A DNA stretch of 64,000 nt from Paenibacillus_V sp046244365 (GTDB lineage Bacteria; Bacillota; Bacilli; Paenibacillales; NBRC-103111): contig NZ_CP176395.1 of NCBI RefSeq assembly GCF_046244365.1, positions 5,518,001 to 5,582,000 of the forward strand, written 5' to 3'. A program made the position numbers and the translations under genes. The notes under the pieces were generated by a model. The model searched no databases, was not told where the DNA came from, and saw only the letters and a list, made by a program, of their open reading frames with translations. Positions 1 through 8,398 of this stretch are shown here, in pieces (positions within the stretch are counted from its first letter, which is position 1; each line of letters starts with the position of its first letter).

Positions 1-427
1 CAAGGCCGATGGCGAGCCGCTGCTTTTGCCCGCCCGACAGCGCCTTCACCTTTTTGTTCCGGTGATCGCTCAAGTTTATGAGATCGATTATTTCGGAAGC
101 CGGCCGGGATTTCTCGTATAGTGCCGCAAAAACATCCAAATTTTCATACACGCTAAGCAAATCGAACAGTGCGCTCGATTGGGGCTGCACGCCGATCACC
201 TGCTTAATCCTCGCACCGTCCTTCTCCCAGCCGAGACCGGCTATACGGATTTCTCCCCTATCGGGCTTTTGCAGTCCTTCCACCATCTCCAGCGTCGTCG
301 TTTTACCGGCGCCGTTAGGTCCGATGATCGTAAATACTTCGCCTTCCCCCACCGCAAAGCTGATCTCATCAACCGCGGTAACCGATCCGAACGTTTTGCG
401 CAATCCGCTGACTTCAAGCATACGCAT
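1..427 (-). CDS. ABC transporter ATP-binding protein (partial, runs off left edge)
   Basis: This is the N-terminal 142 residues of an ABC ATPase, read from the reverse complement. The Walker A motif GPNGAGKTTT lies near residue 40, a Q-loop (GVQPQ) near residue 85, and the signature LSGGQKQR near residue 130. Walker B lies beyond the window. The ATG is preceded by a strong AGGAGG six bases upstream; a second ATG two codons later is less well placed. It resembles DrrA/CcmA-type exporter ATPases of ABC-2 systems, usually followed by a permease gene, which here would be outside the window. The substrate cannot be inferred. Confidence 0.93.
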   Translation of the reverse strand, partial: MRMLEVSGLRKTFGSVTAVDEISFAVGEGEVFTIIGPNGAGKTTTLEMVEGLQKPDRGEIRIAGLGWEKDGARIKQVIGVQPQSSALFDLLSVYENLDVFAALYEKSRPASEIIDLINLSDHRNKKVKALSGGQKQRLAIGL

Positions 428-635
428 CGTCTTCCTCCTCCATCGTACGACTGATCGTTCATTATTCGTTCCCAAAAGACTTCTACCCCTTTATTGTAGA
501 AGACTCTTCCTGCTCTCAGAACAGCCTCCGGCCTGTAAATGATCTCCTTCCCTAGACGGATAGCGGATACAACCAAAGGTCGCATCGGATCGGCGGATCG
601 CAAAATAATCCCTATCTTTTTAATAGGAATTGAAG

Positions 636-641
636 TATAAT
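636..641 (+). promoter_or_regulatory. -10 element for the small secreted-peptide gene
   Basis: A perfect TATAAT lies 43 bases before the ATG of the 55-codon gene, within the divergent spacer 428-684. No convincing -35 is seen at 16-18 bases upstream. A short inverted repeat, CCTAT/ATAGG (611-627), sits where an activator or repressor might bind. The rest of the spacer shows nothing recognisable beyond the ribosome binding sites of the two divergent genes. Confidence 0.45.
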
Positions 642-684
642 AAACGCAATAATTGAAATCGTGTACGCACAGAGGTGATGGAAC

Positions 685-852
685 ATGAAGAAGCTGCTGG
701 CTGCCGCCGTAATCGTCGGCGTGGCATCGATCGCAACGGCTTTTGCAGTAAACGGAAGCTCCGAAGAGAAGAAAGCCGAGCTGCCTACTCCACTGATCAA
801 ATTTAACGGGGATCAGGTCATTTACGCGGACAACTTTCCCGATTGCCACTAA
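685..852 (+). CDS. Putative secreted 55-residue peptide, unknown function
   Basis: This 55-codon frame is one of the very few credible genes on the plus strand. It has a good ribosome binding site (GAGGTGAT, about 8 bases before ATG), a perfect -10 box upstream and a terminator directly after the stop. The product starts with MKK, followed by a hydrophobic Ala/Val-rich segment (residues 4-22), which is a signal-peptide pattern with a possible cleavage near Ala19-Phe-Ala21. The remaining 33-34 residues are hydrophilic, rich in Glu and Lys at first, and end in NFPDCH with a single cysteine. I recognise no family. It could be a small exported peptide or a membrane-anchored microprotein. Confidence 0.6.
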   Translation: MKKLLAAAVIVGVASIATAFAVNGSSEEKKAELPTPLIKFNGDQVIYADNFPDCH

Positions 853-870
853 TCAAACTCGAAATTAATA

Positions 871-914
871 AAAAGAGAAGCCCTTGTTCGAACAAGGTGC
901 TTCTCTTTTTTTTG
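871..914. terminator. Bidirectional rho-independent terminator
   Basis: The arms AGAGAAGC and GCTTCTCT enclose a second stem TTGTTCGAACAA. The structure is followed on the plus strand by a run of eight T and is preceded by A-rich sequence (a weaker T run on the minus strand). It lies between the convergent ends of the 55-residue peptide gene and pyrE and can serve both. Confidence 0.85.
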
Positions 915-944
915 ATAGATTCCGTATGTGGCGCTTGTCTGTGC

Positions 945-1589
945 TTACTTCCCGTATTCCTGCGGATTTTCGCGCCAAGTTTGCAGCAGGGAGACTTGTC
1001 CGGCGTCGATCTTGCCGATTTTGGCCGCTACGTCAAGCAGCGCCGTGTAGTTCGAGAGCGTATCCAGCGGAATGCTCTCGGCTGCGAAGGCGTCCAATGC
1101 CTGTTTAAACTGGTAGGTGAAAATCGCCAGCACGCGCTGCACGTCGCCGCCCGCTTCGCGTACCGCCAGCGCCGCCTTAAGCGAGCTGCCGCCGGTCGAA
1201 ATGAGATCCTCGATAAGCACAACCTTCTGTCCCGGCTTCAATACGCCTTCAATCTGGTTTTGCTTTCCGTGGCCCTTTGCCTTGTCGCGGACGTAAACCA
1301 TAGGAAGGTTAAGCTTCTGGGCAACGAACGCGCCGTGAGGAATTCCGCCTGTCGCAATTCCGGCAATGACTTCGGCGTCGGGCGCCTGCTCGCGGATCAT
1401 TGCGGCAAAGCCTTCCGCTATGAGATCGCGGATTTCGGGATACGAAATCGTCAGCCGGTTGTCGCAATAAATCGGCGATTTGATGCCGGAAGTCCATGTG
1501 AACGGCTCGTTCGGGCTCAAGGCTACCGCTTCGATCTTCAGCAGCGCCTCCGCGATTTTTTCAGGCAGTTGTTGTACCGTTGTCGTCAT
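945..1589 (-). CDS. pyrE: Orotate phosphoribosyltransferase
   Basis: This enzyme transfers ribose phosphate from PRPP to orotate, giving OMP, the fifth step of de novo UMP synthesis. The 214-residue protein has the type I PRTase signature with the PRPP loop VVLIEDLISTGGS near residues 124-136 and the flexible catalytic loop VRDKAKGHGKQN near residues 99-110. It is the last gene of the pyr operon, starting two bases after the pyrF stop codon. A terminator follows the stop. Length and motifs are normal for Bacillales PyrE. Confidence 0.97.
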   Translation of the reverse strand: MTTTVQQLPEKIAEALLKIEAVALSPNEPFTWTSGIKSPIYCDNRLTISYPEIRDLIAEGFAAMIREQAPDAEVIAGIATGGIPHGAFVAQKLNLPMVYVRDKAKGHGKQNQIEGVLKPGQKVVLIEDLISTGGSSLKAALAVREAGGDVQRVLAIFTYQFKQALDAFAAESIPLDTLSNYTALLDVAAKIGKIDAGQVSLLQTWRENPQEYGK

Positions 1590-1590
1590 A

Positions 1591-2325
1591 TTAAACCAGC
1601 TCCTCTAAAATGGATTCAAGCGCCTCGCGCGGACTTGGCGCGGCGGTAATCGGACGGCCGATTACAATGTAATCGGTCCCTTGAGCAAAAGCTTCCTTAG
1701 GCGTCATCACGCGCGATTGGTCGCCGATAGCCGCCGATGCAGGTCGGATCCCCGGCGTAACCGTGACGAACGAGGCGCCGATCTCTTGCTTGATACGCAC
1801 CACCTCGTGCGGGGAAGCAACAACGCCATGCAGCCCTGCTTCGCGGGTGAGACGCGCATAACGCAGCACGGCATCCTCTACGGAACCGGCTATGCCGATT
1901 TCCTCGTTCAGCATCGGCTGGCTTGTGCTCGTCAGCTGGGTGACGCCGATGACGATCGGCCGCTTGGCGCCGCTCGCGAGTCCCTTGTCCACACCCTCAA
2001 GAGCAGCTTCCATCATCTGCTTCCCGCCTGCCGCATGGACGTTGAACATATCGACGCCAAGACGCGCAATGCTCTCCGAGCCGCCTTTTACCGTATTCGG
2101 AATATCGTGCATTTTCAGATCGAGAAAGACGTGGTATCCTTCCTCCTTCAAGCGGGCGACGAATGCCGGTCCTTCCGCATAAAAGAGCTGCATGCCGACT
2201 TTAACAAAGCATGGAATGCCGCGCAGCGAAGAAAGCAGCATTTCCGCATCGCGAGCGGACGGATAGTCCAGCGCTACCATAATGCGTCCGGCTATAGCTG
2301 TGTTATTTCCCGTTTCCGTACTCAT
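1591..2325 (-). CDS. pyrF: Orotidine 5'-phosphate decarboxylase
   Basis: This enzyme decarboxylates OMP to UMP, the last step of pyrimidine synthesis. The 244-residue product has the catalytic DLKMHDIPNT motif (Asp-Lys-x-x-Asp) near residues 71-80 and the C-terminal phosphate-binding YIVIGRPI motif. The start is taken at the second in-frame ATG because GGAGG lies 8 bases from it, while the upstream ATG at 2331 is only two bases from the same GGAGG. It is nearly contiguous with pyrE but separated from carB by about 130 bases containing a long palindrome, exactly where pyrK-pyrD would be expected in Bacillus. Confidence 0.97.
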   Translation of the reverse strand: MSTETGNNTAIAGRIMVALDYPSARDAEMLLSSLRGIPCFVKVGMQLFYAEGPAFVARLKEEGYHVFLDLKMHDIPNTVKGGSESIARLGVDMFNVHAAGGKQMMEAALEGVDKGLASGAKRPIVIGVTQLTSTSQPMLNEEIGIAGSVEDAVLRYARLTREAGLHGVVASPHEVVRIKQEIGASFVTVTPGIRPASAAIGDQSRVMTPKEAFAQGTDYIVIGRPITAAPSPREALESILEELV

Positions 2326-2412
2326 TCGCATCGCCTCCGTATATGATCTTTAACGTGAATGCTTGTTACTTTTGGGGAGCCTCTTGGATATTCCCCATTC
2401 CTATATCGCACG

Positions 2413-2444
2413 GGAAGCTTAATTCCCGCGGGAATTAAGCTTCC
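2413..2444. repeat. Perfect 32-bp palindrome in the carB-pyrF spacer
   Basis: The 16-base arm GGAAGCTTAATTCCCG is followed immediately by its exact reverse complement, with no mismatch and no loop. No T run follows on the minus strand, so it is not a standard terminator. It could form a hairpin acting as an RNA processing or 3' stabilising site, or a binding site for a dimeric protein. Confidence 0.8.
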
Positions 2445-2457
2445 TGACAAACCAGTA

Positions 2458-5400
2458 TTAAGCTTTAACAGCAGCGTCTGCCGGCATCGGACGGGAGGAG
2501 AAGTTGATCGACTCCAGCACGTGCAGCAAGGCACGGACCGTATCGAGGGACGTCATACACACAACGCCGTTCTCTACCGCCTCACGGCGGATGCGGAATC
2601 CGTCGCGCTCAGGCATTTTGCCCTTCGTCAGCGTGTTGACTACAAAATGAGCTTCGCCGTTGCGGATCAGGTCCAAGATGTTCGGCGAGCCTTCGCTCAG
2701 CTTATTCACCTTCATGACATGGATGCCTGCTTCCTGCAGCGCCTTCGCCGTTCCGCCTGTGGCGGCGATTTTGTAGCCGATCGCAGCGTAGCCGCGCAAA
2801 ATTTCGATCGCTTCTTCTTTATCCTTGTCGGCAACGGTTGCGATGATCGCGCCTGTCGGCGGAATTTTCATTCCCGAGCCGATTAAGCCTTTGTACAAGG
2901 CTTTCGCATAGTTCGTGTCGCGGCCCATGACTTCGCCCGTCGACTTCATTTCCGGACCGAGCGTCGTATCGACGCGGCGCAGCTTCGCAAAGGAGAAGAC
3001 CGGCACTTTAACCGATACGTAGTTGTCTTCCGGCCACAGGCCTTGCTCGTAGCCCATATCCTTCAGCTTTTCGCCCATAATGACGCGCGTTGCAACGTTC
3101 GCCATCGGAATTTTGGTCACTTTGCTCAGGAACGGAACCGTACGCGAGGAGCGCGGGTTCACTTCGATAACGTACACTTGATCCTGGAAGATAACGAACT
3201 GGATGTTCACCAGACCGACTACGTTCAAGCCTTTTGCGATTTTAATAGTGATGTCGACCATCTGCTGCTTGATCTCGTCCGACAGCGATTGCGGCGGATA
3301 AACCGCGATCGAGTCGCCCGAGTGAACGCCGGCGCGCTCGACATGCTCCATGATGCCCGGCACGAGCACCGTTTCGCCGTCGCAAATCGCGTCGACTTCC
3401 GCTTCTTTACCCAGCATGTAGCGGTCGATCAGAACCGGATGCTCCGGATTGATCTTCACGGCGTACTCCATGTAGCTAAGCAGCTCGGCATCGGAGTAAA
3501 CGATCTCCATCGCGCGTCCGCCAAGGACATACGAAGGACGTACGAGCACCGGATAGCCGAATTGCGAAGCGACGCCAACCGCATCGTTCACGGACGTAAC
3601 CGTTCCGCCCGGAGGCTGAGCGATGTTGAGGCTGCGCAGCAGCGCTTCGAACCGTTTGCGGTCTTCCGCCGTATCGATGCTCTCCAGATCGGAGCCGAGA
3701 ATGCGCACGCCCGCTTTGGACAGCGGTGCGGCAAGGTTGATCGCCGTTTGGCCGCCGAACTGAACGATGACGCCGATCGGCTTCTCGCGTTCGATGATGT
3801 TCATGACGTCTTCGAAGAAAAGCGGCTCGAAGTAGAGTCTGTCGGACGTGTTGAAGTCCGTCGATACCGTTTCCGGGTTGTTGTTAATAATGACCGCTTC
3901 GTAGCCGGCGTTTTGGATCGCCCAAACCGCGTGAACCGTCGAGTAGTCGAACTCGATCCCTTGGCCGATCCGGATCGGACCCGAGCCGAGAACGAGCACT
4001 TTTTGCTTCGTCGTTTCCTGTACTTCGTCTTCCGTCTCGTAAGTCGAGTAGTAGTATGGCGTCGTAGCTTCGAATTCCGCGGCGCACGTATCTACCATTT
4101 TGTAAACCGGCTTCAGGTTCAGCTGCAGGCGGTATTCGCGAACGTCCGCTTCCAGCGTGTATTTAAGATCCGGATTAGCCAGGCGGCGCAGCTCGGCGAT
4201 CGCGCGGTCGGTGAACCCTTTGCGCTTCGCTTCATTGAGCAGCTCAGGCGTCAATTCCGTTTGCTGAATCTCGTTCTCGAAGCGGATCATGCCTTCCAGC
4301 TTGTTCAGGAACCACCAGTCGATTTTCGTCAACTCTTGAATTTGCTCGAGCGTATAGCCGCGGCGGAAAGCTTCGGCGATCAGGAACATGCGCTCGTCGT
4401 CCGGCTTCTGCAAGCGGAGCTCAAGCGTTTCTTTATCAAGCGATTCCGCGTCTTTCAGGTAGAGGCGATGAACGCCGATCTCTAGCGAACGGATCGCTTT
4501 ATGGATCGACTCCTCGAACGTACGGCCGATGGCCATGACTTCCCCGGTCGCTTTCATTTGCGTGCCCAGTTTGCGATTAGCCGCTGTGAACTTGTCGAAC
4601 GGCCAACGCGGAATTTTCGATACGATATAGTCGAGCGTCGGCTCGAAGCAAGCGTACGTCTGCCCCGTAACCGGATTTTTCAGCTCGTCGAGCGTGTAGC
4701 CGATCGCGATTTTCGCCGCCATTTTGGCAATCGGGTATCCCGTAGCCTTGGAAGCGAGCGCGGAAGACCGGCTGACGCGCGGATTTACTTCGATAACGTA
4801 GTATTGGAAGCTGTGCGGATCAAGTGCGAATTGAACGTTACAGCCGCCTTCGATGTTCAGCGCCTGAATGATTTTGATCGATGCCGCGCGCAGCATTTGA
4901 TACTCGCGGTCCGACAACGTTTGGCTCGGCGCGACTACGATGCTGTCGCCCGTGTGAACGCCGACCGGGTCGAAGTTCTCCATGTTGCACACGACGATAC
5001 AGTTATCGTTTGCATCGCGCATGACTTCGTATTCGACTTCCTTCATGCCGGCGATGCTTTTCTCAACGAGACATTGGCCGATCGGGCTGTAACGGATACC
5101 CGAAGAAACGGTTTCGATCAGCTCTTCTTCGGAATTCGTAATGCCGCCGCCCGTTCCGCCGAGCGTGTAAGCCGGACGGACGATGATCGGGTACCCGATC
5201 TCGTTAGCGAAGTCTACCGCTTCTTTCACTGTCGTTACGATTACGCTGTCCGGAACCGGCTGCTCCAGCTCGCGCATCAGATCGCGGAACAAGTCGCGGT
5301 CTTCCGCTTTTTCGATCGCGGTCAGCTGCGTACCGAGCAGTTTCACGTTTTCGCGCTCCAGTACGCCGTGACGGGCGAGCTCTACCGCCATGTTAAGGCC

Positions 5401-5682
5401 GGTTTGACCGCCTAGCGTCGGCAGAAGGCCGTCCGGACGCTCTTGACGAATGATTTGCGTTACGAATTCGAGCGTAATCGGCTCGATATATACTTTATCC
5501 GCCATGTTCGTGTCGGTCATGATCGTGGCAGGATTGCTGTTGATTAGAACGACCTCGTAGCCTTCTTCTTTCAGCGCTTGGCATGCTTGCGTGCCTGCGT
5601 AGTCAAACTCGGCCGCTTGTCCGATGACGATCGGGCCGGACCCGATCACGAGAATCTTTTTGAGGGAATTATTTTTGGGCAT
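2458..5682 (-). CDS. carB: Carbamoyl phosphate synthase large subunit
   Basis: This 1074-residue synthetase subunit makes carbamoyl phosphate from ammonia (delivered by CarA), bicarbonate and two ATP. The two homologous ATP-grasp halves are visible: the first opens with ILVIGSGPIVIGQAAEFDYA, the second repeats VLVLGSGPIRIGQGIEFDYS near residue 555. Glycine-rich ATP loops (GGTGGG and GGRAME) occur in both halves. The C-terminal 140 residues form the MGS-like regulatory domain. It overlaps carA by 14 bases, consistent with translational coupling. The full length is normal. As the only car pair in a PyrR-controlled operon it is probably pyrimidine-regulated. Confidence 0.98.
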   Translation of the reverse strand: MPKNNSLKKILVIGSGPIVIGQAAEFDYAGTQACQALKEEGYEVVLINSNPATIMTDTNMADKVYIEPITLEFVTQIIRQERPDGLLPTLGGQTGLNMAVELARHGVLERENVKLLGTQLTAIEKAEDRDLFRDLMRELEQPVPDSVIVTTVKEAVDFANEIGYPIIVRPAYTLGGTGGGITNSEEELIETVSSGIRYSPIGQCLVEKSIAGMKEVEYEVMRDANDNCIVVCNMENFDPVGVHTGDSIVVAPSQTLSDREYQMLRAASIKIIQALNIEGGCNVQFALDPHSFQYYVIEVNPRVSRSSALASKATGYPIAKMAAKIAIGYTLDELKNPVTGQTYACFEPTLDYIVSKIPRWPFDKFTAANRKLGTQMKATGEVMAIGRTFEESIHKAIRSLEIGVHRLYLKDAESLDKETLELRLQKPDDERMFLIAEAFRRGYTLEQIQELTKIDWWFLNKLEGMIRFENEIQQTELTPELLNEAKRKGFTDRAIAELRRLANPDLKYTLEADVREYRLQLNLKPVYKMVDTCAAEFEATTPYYYSTYETEDEVQETTKQKVLVLGSGPIRIGQGIEFDYSTVHAVWAIQNAGYEAVIINNNPETVSTDFNTSDRLYFEPLFFEDVMNIIEREKPIGVIVQFGGQTAINLAAPLSKAGVRILGSDLESIDTAEDRKRFEALLRSLNIAQPPGGTVTSVNDAVGVASQFGYPVLVRPSYVLGGRAMEIVYSDAELLSYMEYAVKINPEHPVLIDRYMLGKEAEVDAICDGETVLVPGIMEHVERAGVHSGDSIAVYPPQSLSDEIKQQMVDITIKIAKGLNVVGLVNIQFVIFQDQVYVIEVNPRSSRTVPFLSKVTKIPMANVATRVIMGEKLKDMGYEQGLWPEDNYVSVKVPVFSFAKLRRVDTTLGPEMKSTGEVMGRDTNYAKALYKGLIGSGMKIPPTGAIIATVADKDKEEAIEILRGYAAIGYKIAATGGTAKALQEAGIHVMKVNKLSEGSPNILDLIRNGEAHFVVNTLTKGKMPERDGFRIRREAVENGVVCMTSLDTVRALLHVLESINFSSRPMPADAAVKA

Positions 5683-6838
5683 AAGTCAGTTCTCCTTTCG
5701 GCGCGGCTTGCTTCGCTGCTTGTGCTTCCGCACGCATGATGGCTTGACGCGGCGGCAGCGGATTTTGTTCTTTATGTTTACGGATCATGGCGATGAAATC
5801 ATCGAACAGGTAGCTCGAGTCGAACGGACCCGGCGACGCTTCCGGATGGTATTGCACCGAGAAAGCCGGGTAAGTCTTGTGACGCAATCCTTCGATCGTG
5901 CCGTCGTTGTTGTTGATGTGCGTCACTTCAAGCGGCGTGCCTTTGATCGATTCTTCCATAACGGCATAGCCGTGGTTTTGCGATGTAATGTAGCAGCGTC
6001 CGGTAGCCAGATCTTTGACCGGGTGATTGCCGCCGCGGTGTCCGAATTTCATTTTGGTCGTGTCGGCCCCGCATGCGAGCGCGAACAGCTGGTGACCGAG
6101 GCAGATGCCGAAAATCGGAATTTCGCCAAGCACTTCGGCGATAACCTTAGCCGCGTGCGGAACGTCCTTCGGATCCCCAGGGCCGTTGGACAACAGGATG
6201 CCGTCCGGCTTCAGGCGGCGGATTTGATCGGCCGTCGCGTCTTGCGGCACGACGACGACGTCGCAACCGCGTTTGGTCAAATCGCGGATAATGCCGCTCT
6301 TCGCGCCGTAGTCGACCAAGACGACGCGTTCTTTCGTACCCGGGCAGCCGAATACGCTCTTTGTCGAAACGCGCGATACTTGATCCGTCATCAGGCTGGA
6401 CGCGCCGAGCTGCTCTTTCAGTTCGGCCAGCGATTTGTTCGATGTCGTGAGCAAGCCCTTCATCGTTCCGTGGTGACGAAGAATCCGGGTCAGCATGCGC
6501 GTGTCGATTTCGCTGATGCCGGTGATGCCGTATTCCTTCAGCAGGTGGTCGAGCGTATACTGGGCGCGCCAGTTGCTCGGCACCGTTTCGTATTGGCGTA
6601 CGACGAAGCCGTGAATGAACGGACGAACCGATTCGAAGTCGTCGCGCGCAATCCCGTAGTTGCCGATCAGCGGGTACGTCATCGTGACGATTTGACCGCA
6701 GTACGACGGATCGGAAAGCACCTCTTGATAGCCTGTAATCCCTGTGTTAAATACGACTTCGCCCGTAGACTCGCCTTCGCTTCCAAACGCCTTGCCCGTA
6801 AACAGCGTGCCGTCTTCCAGCAACAATCTTGCCTGCAT
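5669..6838 (-). CDS. carA: Carbamoyl phosphate synthase small (glutaminase) subunit
   Basis: The 389-residue subunit hydrolyses glutamine and channels ammonia to CarB. The class I glutamine amidotransferase triad is visible: Cys in GICLGHQLFALACG (about residue 245) and His/Glu in QYHPEASPGP (about residue 330). The N-terminal small-subunit domain starts at MQARLLLEDG. I chose this ATG over one 13 codons upstream because GGAG lies 8 bases before it and the family begins here. It overlaps carB. A 216-base spacer separates it from pyrC, unusual in an otherwise tight operon. Confidence 0.97.
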   Translation of the reverse strand: MQARLLLEDGTLFTGKAFGSEGESTGEVVFNTGITGYQEVLSDPSYCGQIVTMTYPLIGNYGIARDDFESVRPFIHGFVVRQYETVPSNWRAQYTLDHLLKEYGITGISEIDTRMLTRILRHHGTMKGLLTTSNKSLAELKEQLGASSLMTDQVSRVSTKSVFGCPGTKERVVLVDYGAKSGIIRDLTKRGCDVVVVPQDATADQIRRLKPDGILLSNGPGDPKDVPHAAKVIAEVLGEIPIFGICLGHQLFALACGADTTKMKFGHRGGNHPVKDLATGRCYITSQNHGYAVMEESIKGTPLEVTHINNNDGTIEGLRHKTYPAFSVQYHPEASPGPFDSSYLFDDFIAMIRKHKEQNPLPPRQAIMRAEAQAAKQAAPKGELTYAQK

Positions 6839-6919
6839 ATATCTCGCTCCTTCATGGTTATTCATAAGAACAATCAACCTTCTAAGGTTTCACTGCGTGT
6901 TACCATATTGCCCGGAAGC

Positions 6920-6997
6920 TCAAACATCTTGTTTTGCGTTCTTTTGATTAGGTTTCAAGGATAGAACGCAAAGCCAAAACTCGCCCTCGGTCAACAT
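6920..6997 (-). CDS. Possible 25-residue leader ORF between pyrC and carA
   Basis: In the 216-base pyrC-carA spacer a 25-codon frame (starting MLTEGEFWLC) has a good GGAGGG five bases before ATG. It ends about 80 bases before carA. An inverted repeat TTTGCGTTC/GAACGCAAA (about 6937-6970) lies inside it, so translation could affect a hairpin. No T run follows the hairpin. It may be a leader peptide or chance; there is no homology evidence. Confidence 0.3.
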   Translation of the reverse strand: MLTEGEFWLCVLSLKPNQKNAKQDV

Positions 6998-7054
6998 GGC
7001 AACCCTCCGCTTCACGCGAATGTTATATTCAATGTCTACCTTTCACTCGCTCGC

Positions 7055-8338
7055 CTAAGCCGACCAAACCACGCGTCCGCCGACAATCGTAAGCGCAGGC
7101 CAGCCTTGCAGCTTCCAGCCGGTGAACGGCGTATTGCGGCCTTTCGACGCGAATTTGTCCGGGTCGACCGCTTGCTCGTTGTCGAGATCGATGATCGTCA
7201 AGTCCGCGATGGCACCGACTTCGAGCTTGCCGTAAGGCAGTCCGAACACTTCGGCCGGCTTGGCGGTCATCTTGTCGAGCAGGAACTCGAGCGTCCAGCG
7301 TCCGCTCTTCACGAATTTCGTGTACAGAAGCGGGAACGCGGTTTCGAAGCCGACGATGCCGAACGGCGCAAGCTGCATGCCTTTCGCCTTTTCTTCTTGG
7401 CTGTGCGGGGCATGGTCGGTAACGATGATGTCGATCGTTCCGTCCTCCAGGCCTTCCAGCACGGCTTGAACGTCGCGCGGCGTACGCAGCGGCGGATTCA
7501 TTTTCCAGTTCGCGTCCATGTTGTCCGGAATATCTTCGTCCGACAGAAGAAGGTGATGCGGACAAACTTCCGCGGTCACTTTCACGCCATACCGTTTGCC
7601 GTCCCGGATCAGCCGGACCGATTGCTCGGTGCTGACGTGGCACACGTGATAGTGAACGCCTGTCGCTTCCGCCAGCAAAATGTCGCGCCCTACATGGATC
7701 GCTTCCGATTCGTTCGGGATCCCCTTAAGGCCGTGCTTCCGGCTGAACGCGCCTTCACTGACCGCTCTGCCTTCGACAAGCGTGTTGTCTTCGCAGTGCG
7801 CGATAACCGGCATGCCGATCGATGCGGCTTTTGCCATCGCGTCTTTCATCATTTGTGCGCTTTGTACGCCGACGCCGTCATCCGTGAACCCGACGATGCC
7901 CGCTCCCTTCAGCGCGTCAAAATCGGTCAGCTCGCGGCCGAGCTGGTTCTTCGTGATGCAGCCGTAAGGCAGCACTCTTACGATGCCTTCCGTTTGCGCC
8001 TTGTCCAGCACGTAGTTCACCGTGTCGACCGTATCGATAACCGGACGGGTGTTCGGCATGCAAGCGATTGTCGTAAAGCCGCCGCACGCTGCCGAGCGCG
8101 TTCCTGTCGCAATCGTTTCTTTATGCTCGAAGCCCGGCTCGCGAAGATGCACATGCATGTCGATGAGTCCTGCGGATACGAGCTTTCCTTGAGCGTCGAT
8201 GACCTCGTGTCCCGCTGTGTCGAGAGTTTCCGAGCCTTCGACGATTTTCGCTATTTTTCCTTCTTCTATCAAAAGGTGTTTACCGGACGTTTCGTTGCTG
8301 CCGCTAACTGCCTTTGCGTTGATAATCCAGATTCCCAT
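7055..8338 (-). CDS. pyrC: Dihydroorotase
   Basis: This zinc amidohydrolase cyclises carbamoyl aspartate to dihydroorotate, the third pyrimidine step. The 427-residue product matches the type I (Bacillus-like) class. The metal-binding DMHVHLREPG motif lies near residues 59-68 and the VTDHAPHSQEEK loop near residues 302-313. The start MGIWIINAKAV is preceded by GGTGGAG; an upstream ATG 13 codons earlier lacks such spacing and is less likely. It follows pyrB by 60 bases. Confidence 0.97.
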   Translation of the reverse strand: MGIWIINAKAVSGSNETSGKHLLIEEGKIAKIVEGSETLDTAGHEVIDAQGKLVSAGLIDMHVHLREPGFEHKETIATGTRSAACGGFTTIACMPNTRPVIDTVDTVNYVLDKAQTEGIVRVLPYGCITKNQLGRELTDFDALKGAGIVGFTDDGVGVQSAQMMKDAMAKAASIGMPVIAHCEDNTLVEGRAVSEGAFSRKHGLKGIPNESEAIHVGRDILLAEATGVHYHVCHVSTEQSVRLIRDGKRYGVKVTAEVCPHHLLLSDEDIPDNMDANWKMNPPLRTPRDVQAVLEGLEDGTIDIIVTDHAPHSQEEKAKGMQLAPFGIVGFETAFPLLYTKFVKSGRWTLEFLLDKMTAKPAEVFGLPYGKLEVGAIADLTIIDLDNEQAVDPDKFASKGRNTPFTGWKLQGWPALTIVGGRVVWSA

Positions 8339-8398
8339 CCTGTCTCCACCTTCCATTACGGCTTCTATGGTTTCCATTGCTCGCTCGATATCCGAGCT

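Noticed and set aside
428..470. Near-palindrome ACGACTGATCGT before the left-edge ABC gene as a TetR-type operator
   Set aside because: The symmetry is short and imperfect, and no regulator gene is visible beside it.
618..632. Shared 14-mer TTTTAATAGGAATT upstream of the small peptide gene and (21936-21953) the chemoreceptor fusion
   Set aside because: Several AT-rich 14-mer matches are expected by chance in a 64-kb window, and no known regulator site could be assigned with confidence.
612..800. Minus-strand 62-codon hydrophobic frame
   Set aside because: It is the reverse complement of the signal-peptide gene; only the plus-strand frame has a ribosome site, promoter and terminator.
241..849. 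Minus-strand 202-codon frame overlapping the left-edge ABC ATPase and the small peptide gene
   Set aside because: It has no recognisable motif and overlaps two better supported genes in other frames.
3043..4485. Long plus-strand open frame antisense to carB (480 codons)
   Set aside because: It is rich in Arg, His and Asp, has no family features and lies wholly inside a well-conserved gene on the other strand. It arises from codon bias of carB.
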